Assembly (NCBI GenBank): GCA_030655215.1
Contig: JAURVZ010000011.1
Span: 1-64,000, forward strand
From: Pseudolabrys sp.
GTDB lineage: Bacteria; Pseudomonadota; Alphaproteobacteria; Rhizobiales; Xanthobacteraceae
Length of the DNA stretch: 64,000 nt
Direction: 5' to 3'
Below, piece by piece: positions 45,026-53,313 of this stretch. The translations under genes were made by a program, and so were the position numbers. The notes under the pieces are model-generated. The model worked only from the letters and a program-made list of their open reading frames with translations, had not been told where the DNA came from and searched no databases. The stretch's first letter is position 1. Every line of letters begins with the position of its first letter.

Positions 45026-45511
45026 ATGGCCACCATCTCCACCGTCCGCATCCAGAGCGAGCCGTTCGACGTCGCCGCCGAGGCGGTGAAGATCACGCGC
45101 GGGCGCACCGATGCCGGCGCGGTCGTCACCTTCACCGGCATTTGCCGCGGCGACGAGAACGGCGAGCCGATCGCGGCGCTGACGCTCGAACATTATCCCG
45201 GCATGGCCGAGACTGAGATCGAAAGCCATGTCGCTGAGGCGGCGGCGCGCTGGCCGCTGATCGGCGTCACCGTCATTCACCGTTACGGCCGCCTCGTGCC
45301 GGGCGAGGACATCATGATGGTGGTAACGGTGTCGTCGCATCGCGCTGCCGCCTTTGAGGCGGCCGATTTCCTGATGGATTATCTCAAGACGCGCGCGCCG
45401 TTCTGGAAGCAGGTCGAGAAGGCAGGCGCCACGACATGGGTCGAGGCCAAGGCCGAAGATGATGCAGCCGCCGAACGCTGGACCACTGGCAAGCCGGAAG
45501 CGGCGGAGTAG
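45026..45511 (+). CDS. moaE: Molybdopterin synthase catalytic subunit MoaE
   Basis: The protein has 161 residues. VRIQSEPFDVAAEAVKITRG opens the domain. AGAVVTFTGICRGDENGE, LEHYPGMAE, VTVIHRYGRLVPGEDIM and KTRAPFWKQVEKAG, with the catalytic Lys region, are diagnostic. It converts precursor Z to molybdopterin using MoaD thiocarboxylate. The ATG at 45026 gives the usual N-terminus; a GTG at 44990 overlapping the moaD stop is the alternative. It is followed after three bases by the DUF1460 gene. Confidence 0.96.
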   Translation: MATISTVRIQSEPFDVAAEAVKITRGRTDAGAVVTFTGICRGDENGEPIAALTLEHYPGMAETEIESHVAEAAARWPLIGVTVIHRYGRLVPGEDIMMVVTVSSHRAAAFEAADFLMDYLKTRAPFWKQVEKAGATTWVEAKAEDDAAAERWTTGKPEAAE

Positions 45512-45514
45512 GCG

Positions 45515-46291
45515 ATGCTGCTCAGCCGCCGCCATGTCCTGAGCCTGTTTGCCGGTGGCGCGGCCTTGGCCATTGGCGGACCGTCAGCGCTTGCTGAACA
45601 TGCGCGCATCTTGCGCCTGATCGACAAGGCGCATGCGCTGCCATCGGTCGGCGCGCGCATCGATTTCATTTCCAGGGCGCTGCTCGGGACGCCGTATCGC
45701 GGCTACACTTTGATCGGCGGCCCACGCAAGCCGGAGAAATTCGTTGCGCGTGACGACGCCTTCGATTGCGTGACCTATGTCGAAGCAGTGCTGGCGGCGG
45801 CCATGGTCCAGTCGCCGGATGCATATCAGCCGATGCTGAAGCAGATCCGCTATCGCGATGGCGAGGTCGCGTGGCACGAGCGCAATCATTACTTCTCGCA
45901 ATGGTGCGACAACAATGTCGCCAATCAACGCTGCAAGCCGGTGGTTGTGCCGGGCGTCGCGACTGTCGACAAGACCTTGAACTTCATGCCGGCGCTCGGC
46001 GCCCGCCGCGTTTCATTGCACGCCGTGCCGCGCGCCGATCTCATCGACAACAAGCAATTGCTCGCCACCGGCGACATCATTGCCTTCCTGTCGCAGCGAC
46101 CGAAGCTCGATTACTTCCATGTCGGTTTTGTTGTCGTCGCGCCCGATGGTGGCCTGTGGCTGCGCCATGCGGCGAAGAGCCGTCGCCGCGTTGTCGATGA
46201 ACCGCTCCTGCGCTTTCTCGCCACAAACCGCGTCAAGGCTGTGACACTCTTACGCCCGCAGGAACCCGAGGACGCCGTCGCACTTATATAA
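45515..46291 (+). CDS. DUF1460 (N-acetylmuramoyl-L-alanine amidase-like) exported protein
   Basis: The protein has 258 residues with a Tat-like signal (LSRRHVLSLFAGGAALAIGG). It has the DUF1460 papain-like layout: Cys in DAFDCVTYVEAV (about 88), His in LDYFHVGFVV (about 206) and the preceding blocks GTPYRGYTLIGG and RYRDGEVAWHERNHYFSQW. Related proteins cut peptidoglycan or act as amidases. Only three bases separate it from moaE, so it is probably on the same transcript, although the functions are not obviously linked. Confidence 0.87.
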   Translation: MLLSRRHVLSLFAGGAALAIGGPSALAEHARILRLIDKAHALPSVGARIDFISRALLGTPYRGYTLIGGPRKPEKFVARDDAFDCVTYVEAVLAAAMVQSPDAYQPMLKQIRYRDGEVAWHERNHYFSQWCDNNVANQRCKPVVVPGVATVDKTLNFMPALGARRVSLHAVPRADLIDNKQLLATGDIIAFLSQRPKLDYFHVGFVVVAPDGGLWLRHAAKSRRRVVDEPLLRFLATNRVKAVTLLRPQEPEDAVALI

Positions 46292-46318
46292 GTGGGGGGG
46301 CGTTATCCGGAATTTTCA

Positions 46319-47362
46319 ATGCTTGCGATAACTGTCCGGCCGGGTCAGCCGAATTCCATTCAACGCGATGATGTTGCTCCGCCGCCGATGACCGACGGCA
46401 GCGTTCTGGTGCGCGCGTTGGCGCTCGGTATTTGCGGCACGGACCGCGAGATCATCCATGGCGATTATGGCTGGGCGCCGCCCGGCGAGGAGCGATTGAT
46501 CCTCGGCCATGAATCGCTGGGCCGTGTCGAGGATGCACCTTCGGATAGCGGCTTTGCGCGGGGCGATCTTGTTGTCGGCATTGTGCGCCGGCCCGATCCG
46601 GTGCCGTGCCCGGCTTGCGCCACAGGCGAATGGGATATGTGCCGCAACGGCCAATATACCGAGCGCGGCATCAAGCATCGCAACGGCTATGGCAGCGGAC
46701 AATTCCGCTGCGAGCCGGATTTCCTCATCAAGCTCGATCCGTCGCTCGGCGATGCTGGTGTATTGCTGGAGCCGGCCAGCGTCGTTGCCAAATGCTGGGA
46801 GCATATTTTGCGCATCGGCCGCCGCAGCGCGTCGTGGCATCCGAATGTTGCGCTGATCACCGGCGCGGGTCCGGTCGGGCTGCTCGCGGCGATGATGGGG
46901 CAACAGCTCGGTTTCGAGATGCATGTCTATGATCACAACACAGACGGCCCCAAGCCCGGCCTGGTGCGCGATCTTGGCGCCACCTATCACAGCGGCGATC
47001 TCGGCACATTGTCGCCGGACATCGCCATTGAATGCACGGCGGTGACGCCGGTCGTTCTCGATGTCATAGGCCGCGCCGCTGCTTCAGGCATTGTCTGCCT
47101 TGCCGGCGTGTCGTCCGGCGGCAAACCGGTGCAGTTCGATGTCGGCATCTTCAACCGTAATCTGGTGCTGCAGAACCAGGTTGTGTTCGGCTCGGTCAAT
47201 GCCAATCGGCGTCACTACAGGGCGGCCGCCGATGCGCTGGCCAAGGCCGACAAGCAATGGCTGGCGCGGCTGATCAATCGCCGCGTGCCTTTGTCGCGCT
47301 GGCGCGAAGCGTTTGAAGATCGTAAAGGCGACATCAAGGTCGTTCTGGATTTCGCTGCATGA
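46319..47362 (+). CDS. Zinc-dependent glucose/alcohol dehydrogenase (MDR family, glucose 1-dehydrogenase-like)
   Basis: The protein has 347 residues. Catalytic zinc ligands are in LGICGTDREI and LGHESLG, with a structural-zinc loop CPACATGEWDMC having three of the usual four Cys. ITGAGPVGLLAAMMG is the nucleotide-binding motif, and the C-terminal block NQVVFGSVNANRRHY is typical of archaeal and bacterial glucose 1-dehydrogenases. It probably oxidises glucose or another aldose with NAD(P). It overlaps the GH15 gene by four bases, so the two are co-translated: release of glucose, then its oxidation. Confidence 0.88.
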   Translation: MLAITVRPGQPNSIQRDDVAPPPMTDGSVLVRALALGICGTDREIIHGDYGWAPPGEERLILGHESLGRVEDAPSDSGFARGDLVVGIVRRPDPVPCPACATGEWDMCRNGQYTERGIKHRNGYGSGQFRCEPDFLIKLDPSLGDAGVLLEPASVVAKCWEHILRIGRRSASWHPNVALITGAGPVGLLAAMMGQQLGFEMHVYDHNTDGPKPGLVRDLGATYHSGDLGTLSPDIAIECTAVTPVVLDVIGRAAASGIVCLAGVSSGGKPVQFDVGIFNRNLVLQNQVVFGSVNANRRHYRAAADALAKADKQWLARLINRRVPLSRWREAFEDRKGDIKVVLDFAA

Positions 47363-49179
47363 CGTTGCGCATTGAAGATTACGCGTTGATTGGCGATCTC
47401 GGCAGCGCTGCTTTGGTTGGTCGCGATGGCTCGATCGACTGGCTGTGCTGGCCGCGCTTTGACTCCGATGCCTGCTTCGCTGCCTTGCTGGGCAAGCCGG
47501 AGAATGGCCGCTGGCTGATCGGCCCCAAGCACAAGACGACGAAAGTCACCCGGCGCTACCGGCCCAATACCTTGATCCTGGAAACGCGCTTCGAGACCGA
47601 TGAGGGCGAAGCGACCTTGATCGATTTCATGCCGCCGCGCGAAGGCAATTCGCATTTGTGCCGCATGTTGATCGGCGAACGCGGCACCGTCGAATTGCAC
47701 GGCGAGTTGATCCTGCGCTTCGGCTATGGCGCCAACGTACCGTGGGTGACGCGCGTCGATAAGCAGACCATGCGCGCCGTTGCCGGCCCCGACATGGTCG
47801 TGCTGCATTCGTCAGTGCCATTTCGCGGCGAGGATATGAAGACGGTCGGTGACTTCACCATTTCCGCCGGTGAGACCAAGGCATTCAGCCTGTCCTACTC
47901 GCTGTCGCATATGGAAGTGTCGAAGCCGGTCGACGTGGCGGCCAAGCTCGAAGAGACGGAAAAATACTGGCGCGACTGGGCGTCAAAGAACGAGATTGAG
48001 GGGCAGTGGGGCGAGGCGGTGGTGCGCTCCCTGATCACGTTGAAGGCGCTGACCTATGACGAGACCGGCGGCATGGTCGCGGCGGCGACCACGTCGCTGC
48101 CGGAGTTTGTCGGCGGCGTGCGGAATTGGGATTACCGTTTCTGCTGGCTGCGCGACGCGACGCTGACGCTGCTCGCGCTAATGAACGGCGGCTATTACGA
48201 GGAAGCCAAGCACTGGCGTGAATGGCTGCTGCGCGCCGCGGCCGGCAGCCCGAACCAGATCCAGATCATGTACGGCATTCGCGGCGAGCGTCGTCTCACT
48301 GAATGGGAAGTGCCGTGGCTGCCTGGTTATGAGAATTCGAAGCCGGTGCGTATCGGCAATGCCGCACACAGCCAGTTGCAACTCGATATTTTCGGCGAGT
48401 TGATGGATGCCCTGCATCAGGCGCGCGAGGGCGGCCTGGGCGCGCACGAAACCGGCTGGGATCTCGAGCGCGCGCTCCTGCTGCATCTGGAGAAAATCTG
48501 GACCGAGCCGGACGAGGGCATCTGGGAAGTGCGTGGCGAGCGCCAGCACTTCACGCATTCGAAAGTGATGGCCTGGGTTGCTTTCGACCGCGCCATCAAG
48601 AGCGCCGAAAGTCACAACCTGCCGGGACCAATTGACGACTGGCGCGCTATCCGCACGCAGATCCATGCCGATGTTTGTGCGCGCGGTTATGACGCCGGGC
48701 TCGGCTATTTCGTACGCGCCTATGGCAGCAAGGAGCTCGACGCTAGCCTGTTGCTGTTGCCGGCGCTCGGCTTTCTGCCGCCGGAAGATCCGCGCATCCG
48801 CCGCACCGTCGAGGCCGTCGAGCGCGATTTGATGAGCGGCGGTTTGCTGCTGCGTTACGATACATCCACCGCCGATGACGGTCTGCCGCCGGGCGAGGGC
48901 GTGTTCCTGGCCTGCAGCTTCTGGCTGGTCGATGCGATGTTGATGCTGGGCCGCGACGTCGATGCGCGGCGGCTGTTCGAATACTTGCTGACTTTGCGCA
49001 ACGATCTCGGCTTGTTGAGTGAGCAATATGATCCGCGCACGCAACGTCAGGTTGGCAATTTCCCGCAGGCCTTCTCGCATCTTGCTTTGGTCAATAGCGC
49101 CAGCAATCTTTCACATTATCGCAAACCGGCCGAGCAGCGCTCTGAGCAGCACGTTGTCGAGAAGGCGGAAGCGACGTGA
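47359..49179 (+). CDS. Glycoside hydrolase family 15 (glucoamylase/trehalase-like)
   Basis: The protein has 606 residues. An N-terminal beta domain (IEDYALIGDLGSAALVGRDG, SIDWLCWPRFDSDACFA) precedes the (alpha/alpha)6 barrel. Catalytic region landmarks are RNWDYRFCWLRDATLTLLAL, WTEPDEGIWEVRGE with the general acid Glu, and LLSEQYDPRTQRQVGNFPQA with the general base Glu. No signal peptide, so it is cytoplasmic. Bacterial GH15 proteins of this type hydrolyse alpha-glucans or trehalose; the neighbouring sugar dehydrogenase fits glucose release. Confidence 0.93.
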   Translation: MTLRIEDYALIGDLGSAALVGRDGSIDWLCWPRFDSDACFAALLGKPENGRWLIGPKHKTTKVTRRYRPNTLILETRFETDEGEATLIDFMPPREGNSHLCRMLIGERGTVELHGELILRFGYGANVPWVTRVDKQTMRAVAGPDMVVLHSSVPFRGEDMKTVGDFTISAGETKAFSLSYSLSHMEVSKPVDVAAKLEETEKYWRDWASKNEIEGQWGEAVVRSLITLKALTYDETGGMVAAATTSLPEFVGGVRNWDYRFCWLRDATLTLLALMNGGYYEEAKHWREWLLRAAAGSPNQIQIMYGIRGERRLTEWEVPWLPGYENSKPVRIGNAAHSQLQLDIFGELMDALHQAREGGLGAHETGWDLERALLLHLEKIWTEPDEGIWEVRGERQHFTHSKVMAWVAFDRAIKSAESHNLPGPIDDWRAIRTQIHADVCARGYDAGLGYFVRAYGSKELDASLLLLPALGFLPPEDPRIRRTVEAVERDLMSGGLLLRYDTSTADDGLPPGEGVFLACSFWLVDAMLMLGRDVDARRLFEYLLTLRNDLGLLSEQYDPRTQRQVGNFPQAFSHLALVNSASNLSHYRKPAEQRSEQHVVEKAEAT

Positions 49180-49260
49180 CGCATCTCTATTGACCGGGCA
49201 GCGCCGGGCCGAAAGAGTGCACGCATCGCCGCCAGAGCGGCACCCAAAGGAGGCCTCTCC

Positions 49261-49602
49261 GTGTTACTCGACGTTCGCACCTACAAGACGTTGCCGGGCC
49301 GCGTGCCGGCGCAGCTCGAACTCTACAAGAAGTACGGCTATCACGTGCAGCTTCGCTATGTCGGCGAGCCGCTTTGCTATGCCGTGGCCGAGACCGGTGA
49401 GCTGAACACCTTCACCCATATCTGGGTTTACGAAAGCGCCGGCGACCGCGAGGAAAAGCGCGCGCGCATGGCCGCCGATCCGGAGTGGAAGATCTACCTC
49501 GCCGAGAATGCCAAGGCCGGCAACATCATCGAGCAGCGCAATTCGCAAATGACCCCGGTCGCCTTTGCGCCGCCGATCCCGAAGGCGAAGATCGTGCCGT
49601 AG
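49261..49602 (+). CDS. NIPSNAP family protein
   Basis: The protein has 113 residues with a GTG start behind AAAGGAGG. LLDVRTYKTLPGRVPAQLEL and TFTHIWVYESAGDREEKRAR, then ADPEWKIYLAENAKAGNIIE, are the ferredoxin-like dimeric alpha/beta barrel pattern of NIPSNAP proteins. Function is unknown; bacterial members are often near catabolic genes. A palindromic repeat follows. The next gene is an acetolactate-synthase-like enzyme. Confidence 0.9.
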   Translation: MLLDVRTYKTLPGRVPAQLELYKKYGYHVQLRYVGEPLCYAVAETGELNTFTHIWVYESAGDREEKRARMAADPEWKIYLAENAKAGNIIEQRNSQMTPVAFAPPIPKAKIVP

Positions 49603-49626
49603 GATTTGCGGCAGCCTCTTTCTATT

Positions 49627-49711
49627 CCCTCCCCCAACCAAACTCGGGCTTGCCCGAGTTTGGCAACTTTAATGCGCAAGTCGGGCAGGCCCGACTTGCG
49701 GCGGGGGAGGG
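49627..49711. repeat. Two-hairpin palindromic element (CCCTCCCCC ends)
   Basis: Outer arms CCCTCCCCC (49627-49635) and GGGGGAGGG (49703-49711) enclose two perfect 12-bp hairpins: CCAAACTCGGGC/GCCCGAGTTTGG (49638-49663) and CGCAAGTCGGGC/GCCCGACTTGCG (49675-49700). It is of the same general design as the element inside the coding sequence at 11361-11430. It may double as a transcription stop for the NIPSNAP gene. Confidence 0.8.
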
Positions 49712-49785
49712 TTAGGGAGGGGGGTGTTTGCTTGGTCATGATCGTTTATAGGTGACGCTCTTCCTTGAGCCCGGAGCTTTCTGAT

Positions 49786-51471
49786 ATGCGCGCGAATGAC
49801 GGCACCCGCACCGGCGGCCAGATCCTCATTGACCAGCTAGAAATTCACGGCGTCACGCACGCCTTCTGTGTGCCGGGTGAAAGCTACCTCGCGGCGCTCG
49901 ACGCGCTGCATGGCTCGAAGATCGCCCTCACGGTCTGCCGCCACGAAGGCGCCGCGGCGATGATGGCGGAAGCGATCGGCAAGGTCACCGGCCGGCCGGG
50001 CATCTGCTTCGTCACGCGCGGGCCGGGCGCCACCAATGCCTCGGCCGGCGTTCATATTGCGCGGCAGGATTCGTCGCCGATGATCCTGTTCGTCGGCCAG
50101 ATCGGCCGCGACATGCGCGAGCGCGAAGCGTTCCAGGAAGTCGACTACCGGGCCATGTTCAGCACCGTGGCGAAATGGGCGACCGAGATCGACAGCGCCG
50201 AGCGTATTCCGGAAATCGTCTCGCGCGCCTTTCACACGGCGGTGAATGGCCGCCCCGGTCCGGTGGTGATTGCGCTGCCCGAAGACATGCTGACCGATCG
50301 CGTCGTTACCTCTGACGCGACCGCCTATGAGCCGGTGGAGATCTGGCCGGGCCTCACCGACATGAGCCGTCTGCAAAAGATGCTGTGGGCGGCGAAGAGG
50401 CCGATCGCCATCGTCGGCGGCAGCCGCTGGTCGGAAGCGGCAACGGCAGCGATGATGCGTTTCGCCGAACGCTTTGCCTTGCCAGTGGCGACATCTTTCC
50501 GCCGGTCGCATTTATTCGATGCCGATCATGCTTGTTACGCCGGCGACTTCGGTATCGGCCCCAATCCGAAACTGCTGGCGCGCGTGAAGGGCGCAGATCT
50601 GGTTCTGCTGATCGGCGACCGCATGAGCGAAATGGCCTCGCAAAGCTACACTGCCTTCGGCATTCCCGAACCGCAGATGAAACTGGTGCATGTGCACCCA
50701 GGTTCGGAAGAGCTTGGCCGCGTCTATCATCCGGCCTTGGCGATCAATGCCTCGCCGACTGCGTTCTGCGCTTCGCTTGAAGGCTTGCAGCCACCGAACG
50801 AAATCGCCTGGCGCGGCGAGGCCGACACTGCGCATGCCGATTTCCTCGCCTGGACCGACAAGGCGACGCCGGTGCCCGGCGGCGTCAATCTCGGTGAGAT
50901 CATGATATGGCTGCGCAGCAATCTGCCGGCGGATTCATTCATCACCAACGGCGCCGGTAATTTCGCCACGTGGATCAATCGCTTTTACCGCTTCCGCAAG
51001 TTCGCAACTCTGGTCGGGCCGACATCCGGTTCGATGGGTTATGGATTGCCGGCGGCGATTGCGATGAAGACATTGCATCCGGACCGCACTGTCGTCTGTA
51101 TCGCCGGTGACGGCGACTTCATGATGACCGGCAACGATTTCGCCACGGCGGTGCAGTACAACTTGCCGCTGATCGTAGTGCTGTCGGACAATGGTATCTA
51201 CGGCACGATTCGCATGCATCAGGAGCGCGAATATCCTGGCAACGTGATTGCGACCGAATTGCGCAATCCGGATTTCGTCGCTTATGCGAAGGCGTTCGGC
51301 GGCTTCGGCGTGCTGGTCGAGAAGACCGCCGATTTCCCCGCTGCCTTCGCCGCGGCGCAGAAGTCCGGCAAGCCGTCGATCATTCATTTGAAGGTCGACC
51401 CGGAAGCCATCACGCCGACGACATCGCTGACCGCTATTCGTGAGAAGGCGATGGGAGCAGCAAAGGGCTGA
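49786..51471 (+). CDS. Thiamine-diphosphate enzyme, acetolactate synthase large-subunit-like
   Basis: The protein has 561 residues with the three-domain ThDP fold. The activating Glu is in FCVPGESYLAALDAL (about 37). RPGICFVTRGPGATNASAGV, GPTSGSMGYGLPAAIAMK and the ThDP motif GDGDFMMTGNDFATAVQYN with the downstream LPLIVVLSDN are all present. No ilvN small subunit is adjacent, so it is probably not the biosynthetic synthase but a related carboligase or decarboxylase. The ATG at 49786 has GGAG upstream; a TTG further up is possible. Confidence 0.88.
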   Translation: MRANDGTRTGGQILIDQLEIHGVTHAFCVPGESYLAALDALHGSKIALTVCRHEGAAAMMAEAIGKVTGRPGICFVTRGPGATNASAGVHIARQDSSPMILFVGQIGRDMREREAFQEVDYRAMFSTVAKWATEIDSAERIPEIVSRAFHTAVNGRPGPVVIALPEDMLTDRVVTSDATAYEPVEIWPGLTDMSRLQKMLWAAKRPIAIVGGSRWSEAATAAMMRFAERFALPVATSFRRSHLFDADHACYAGDFGIGPNPKLLARVKGADLVLLIGDRMSEMASQSYTAFGIPEPQMKLVHVHPGSEELGRVYHPALAINASPTAFCASLEGLQPPNEIAWRGEADTAHADFLAWTDKATPVPGGVNLGEIMIWLRSNLPADSFITNGAGNFATWINRFYRFRKFATLVGPTSGSMGYGLPAAIAMKTLHPDRTVVCIAGDGDFMMTGNDFATAVQYNLPLIVVLSDNGIYGTIRMHQEREYPGNVIATELRNPDFVAYAKAFGGFGVLVEKTADFPAAFAAAQKSGKPSIIHLKVDPEAITPTTSLTAIREKAMGAAKG

Positions 51472-51523
51472 GCAGGGGGCAGATTGCGGATTTGATCCGC
51501 TGGAAATCTGTTATAGTTGGCCT

Positions 51524-51757
51524 ATGACAAAGATGCTCCGCGATGTCATCGAGCGCGTGCGCCAATGGCCTGAGGATCAGCAGGATCAGGCTGCGCTTGT
51601 CTTGCTTGACCTTGAAGAGCAGCAGGCGAACTCGTCTCGCTTGACGGCGGAACAGATCGCCGAGGTTGAGCGGATACAGGGCAAGGTGCGCGATGGCACC
51701 GTTACCTTTGCCACCGATGAGCAGATGGCGGCATTCTGGAACAAATGCGGCCTATGA
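51524..51757 (+). CDS. Putative antitoxin of a ParDE/RelBE-type pair
   Basis: The protein has 77 residues beginning MTKMLRDVIERVRQWPEDQQ, then LDLEEQQANSSRLTAEQIAEVERI and a C-terminal GTVTFATDEQMAAFWNKCGL. The first part resembles short antitoxins that precede ParE-type toxins in rhizobia, with the C-terminal tail likely wrapping the toxin. It overlaps the damaged toxin gene by four bases (ATGA), a usual toxin-antitoxin layout. The reading frame is intact. Confidence 0.78.
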   Translation: MTKMLRDVIERVRQWPEDQQDQAALVLLDLEEQQANSSRLTAEQIAEVERIQGKVRDGTVTFATDEQMAAFWNKCGL

Positions 51758-52046
51758 AGCTGCGTTTCACCACTGACGCACTCGCTCATTTAACCGCTAT
51801 CGTCGATTACATTTCCGAACTCAATCCATCCGCAGCCATGCGCGTTGCCGCCGATATTCGCGCGTCAGCCGAACGGCTCCGCAATTTTCCGCGAATGGCG
51901 CGGCCCGGTGCGGTGACGGGACTCATGAGTGGGTGGTTCGCGGCACACCTTATTTGCTCGTCTATGAAGTTGATGACCCGCTTGCGGAGATTCGCGTGCT
52001 GGCCGTTTTCCACGGTGCGCAAGATTGGAAGGATGAAACGAGGTAA
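51754..52046 (+). pseudogene. ParE/RelE-type toxin, one-base frameshift
   Basis: The first part reads MKLRFTTDALAHLTAIVDYI, SELNPSAAMRVAADIRASAE, RLRNFPRMARPGAVTG, a typical ParE fold. Then the frame breaks: the expected continuation THEWVVRGTPYLLVYEV, followed by IRVLAVFHGAQDWKDETR-stop (TAA 52044-52046), is in the next frame. Adding one G to the GGG of GACGGGACTC near 51920 restores a 97-residue toxin. The total of 293 bases is one short of a multiple of three, as expected. Without correction the frame runs into the TetR gene. The gene is either dead or the assembly has an error. Confidence 0.85.
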
Positions 52047-52101
52047 ACCGACCGGCACATCGCCCTTGCTTCTTCGCTGTGAATCATCATTCACTCCATC
52101 C

Positions 52102-52752
52102 ATGCCGTATCGCCGTACAGAGAATGTCGTCCGTCGCCTTGCCGCGCGGGAGCAGGTCATCCTGACCGCCGCGACCGCCATTGCCGCTGAAGGCGGTATG
52201 GCCGCCGTTCAAATCGCGGCGGTAGCGGCGCGGGCCGAAATCGCCGCCGGCACCGTTTACCGTTACTTCCCGTCCAAAACCGACCTGATCGCCGAACTGG
52301 TGGCCGCTGTTGCCGGCCGTGAACTTGAGGCGATGAAGGCCGCCGGGGATGCAGCGCCGGGGCCGATGTCGGCTTTGGCGGCGTCAATTTCCACCTTTGC
52401 CTCGCGCTCGCTCGCCGAGCGGAAGCTGGCCTGGGCGGTGATGGGCGAGCCTATCGATGCCGAGGTCGACGCCATGCGGCTCGATTTCCGCCAGTCGCTC
52501 GCCGCTGAGCTGGAGGGCCGCATCGACATCGCCATCACCGGGCGTCATCTGCCGGACCAGGATGCGCGCGTCGCCGCGCCCGCGCTCATCGGCGCCTTGA
52601 TGGAAGGGCTGCTCGGGCCGTTGGCGCCGACTTATGACGACGCCGGGCAGGCGCGCGAAGCGGTGCAGACCGCGACCTTGCTGGCGTTGCGCGCGCTCGG
52701 CGTCATCGATGCCCGTGCCCGCGGTCTGGTGGCGCAATGCGTGCTGCCGTAG
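52102..52752 (+). CDS. TetR/AcrR family transcriptional regulator
   Basis: The protein has 216 residues. The helix-turn-helix is in ILTAATAIAAEGGMAAVQIA, AVAARAEIAAGTVYRYFPSK, TDLIAELV (about 17-65), the standard TetR DNA-binding block. The C-terminal ligand domain shows SLAERKLAWAVMGEPIDAEV. Its ligand and targets are unknown. The ATG at 52102 is chosen because the frame further upstream belongs to the broken toxin gene. It is convergent with the GNAT gene. Confidence 0.93.
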   Translation: MPYRRTENVVRRLAAREQVILTAATAIAAEGGMAAVQIAAVAARAEIAAGTVYRYFPSKTDLIAELVAAVAGRELEAMKAAGDAAPGPMSALAASISTFASRSLAERKLAWAVMGEPIDAEVDAMRLDFRQSLAAELEGRIDIAITGRHLPDQDARVAAPALIGALMEGLLGPLAPTYDDAGQAREAVQTATLLALRALGVIDARARGLVAQCVLP

Positions 52753-53283
52753 TCAGTGAACAGCGTCAGCCGGCACCTCAGCCAGCGGCAGCTCGGCATA
52801 TTTGACGCCGCGCTCATCCACGTCGTCCGTCGAGTGGAAACCGAGCTCACCGCACATCTGCAGCATCGTCAGGTTTTCGGCCAGCACCTGACCGTGCACG
52901 GTCTTGAGTCCCTTGGCTTTGGCATAGGCGATCATGTGCTTCATCATCAGCCAGCCGAGCCCGATGCCTTTAAGATGTGAGCGAGTAAGAATGGCGAACT
53001 CGGCACTCTCGCCGTTGGCGTCATCATGCAAGCGCACGACGCCAAGCAGGTGGCCGCTGTCTTCTTCGATGGCGACGAACGCCATCGCGGTCGCCGGGTC
53101 ATAATGGACCAGACTGTCGATCATCGCCGGCGGCAGTTCGCGCATGACCGCGAAGAAGCGCAGCCGCAAGTCCTCGATCGTCACCTGCTTGAGGAAATCC
53201 GGATACAGCGCCGCATCCGCCACCTTCAGCGGGCGGATGTGCACTTTCGCGCCGGTGCTCAGGACAACATGACGTTCTAGCAT
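52753..53283 (-). CDS. GNAT family N-acetyltransferase
   Basis: The protein has 176 residues. VHIRPLKVADAALYPDFLKQ opens a domain like the C-terminal GNAT part of protein lysine acetyltransferases (Pat/AcuA type). LRLRFFAVMRELPP and the acetyl-CoA loop RSHLKGIGLGWLMMKHMI (about 121-138; R/Q-x-x-G-x-G/A) follow, with ENLTMLQMCGELGF near the end. Stand-alone homologues may acetylate metabolic enzymes. It is followed upstream on the same strand by a universal stress protein gene (30-bp gap), so it is probably co-transcribed. Confidence 0.9.
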   Translation of the reverse strand: MLERHVVLSTGAKVHIRPLKVADAALYPDFLKQVTIEDLRLRFFAVMRELPPAMIDSLVHYDPATAMAFVAIEEDSGHLLGVVRLHDDANGESAEFAILTRSHLKGIGLGWLMMKHMIAYAKAKGLKTVHGQVLAENLTMLQMCGELGFHSTDDVDERGVKYAELPLAEVPADAVH

Positions 53284-53313
53284 CGCCCAACGTCGCGCCG
53301 CGCGGGGGCGGCG

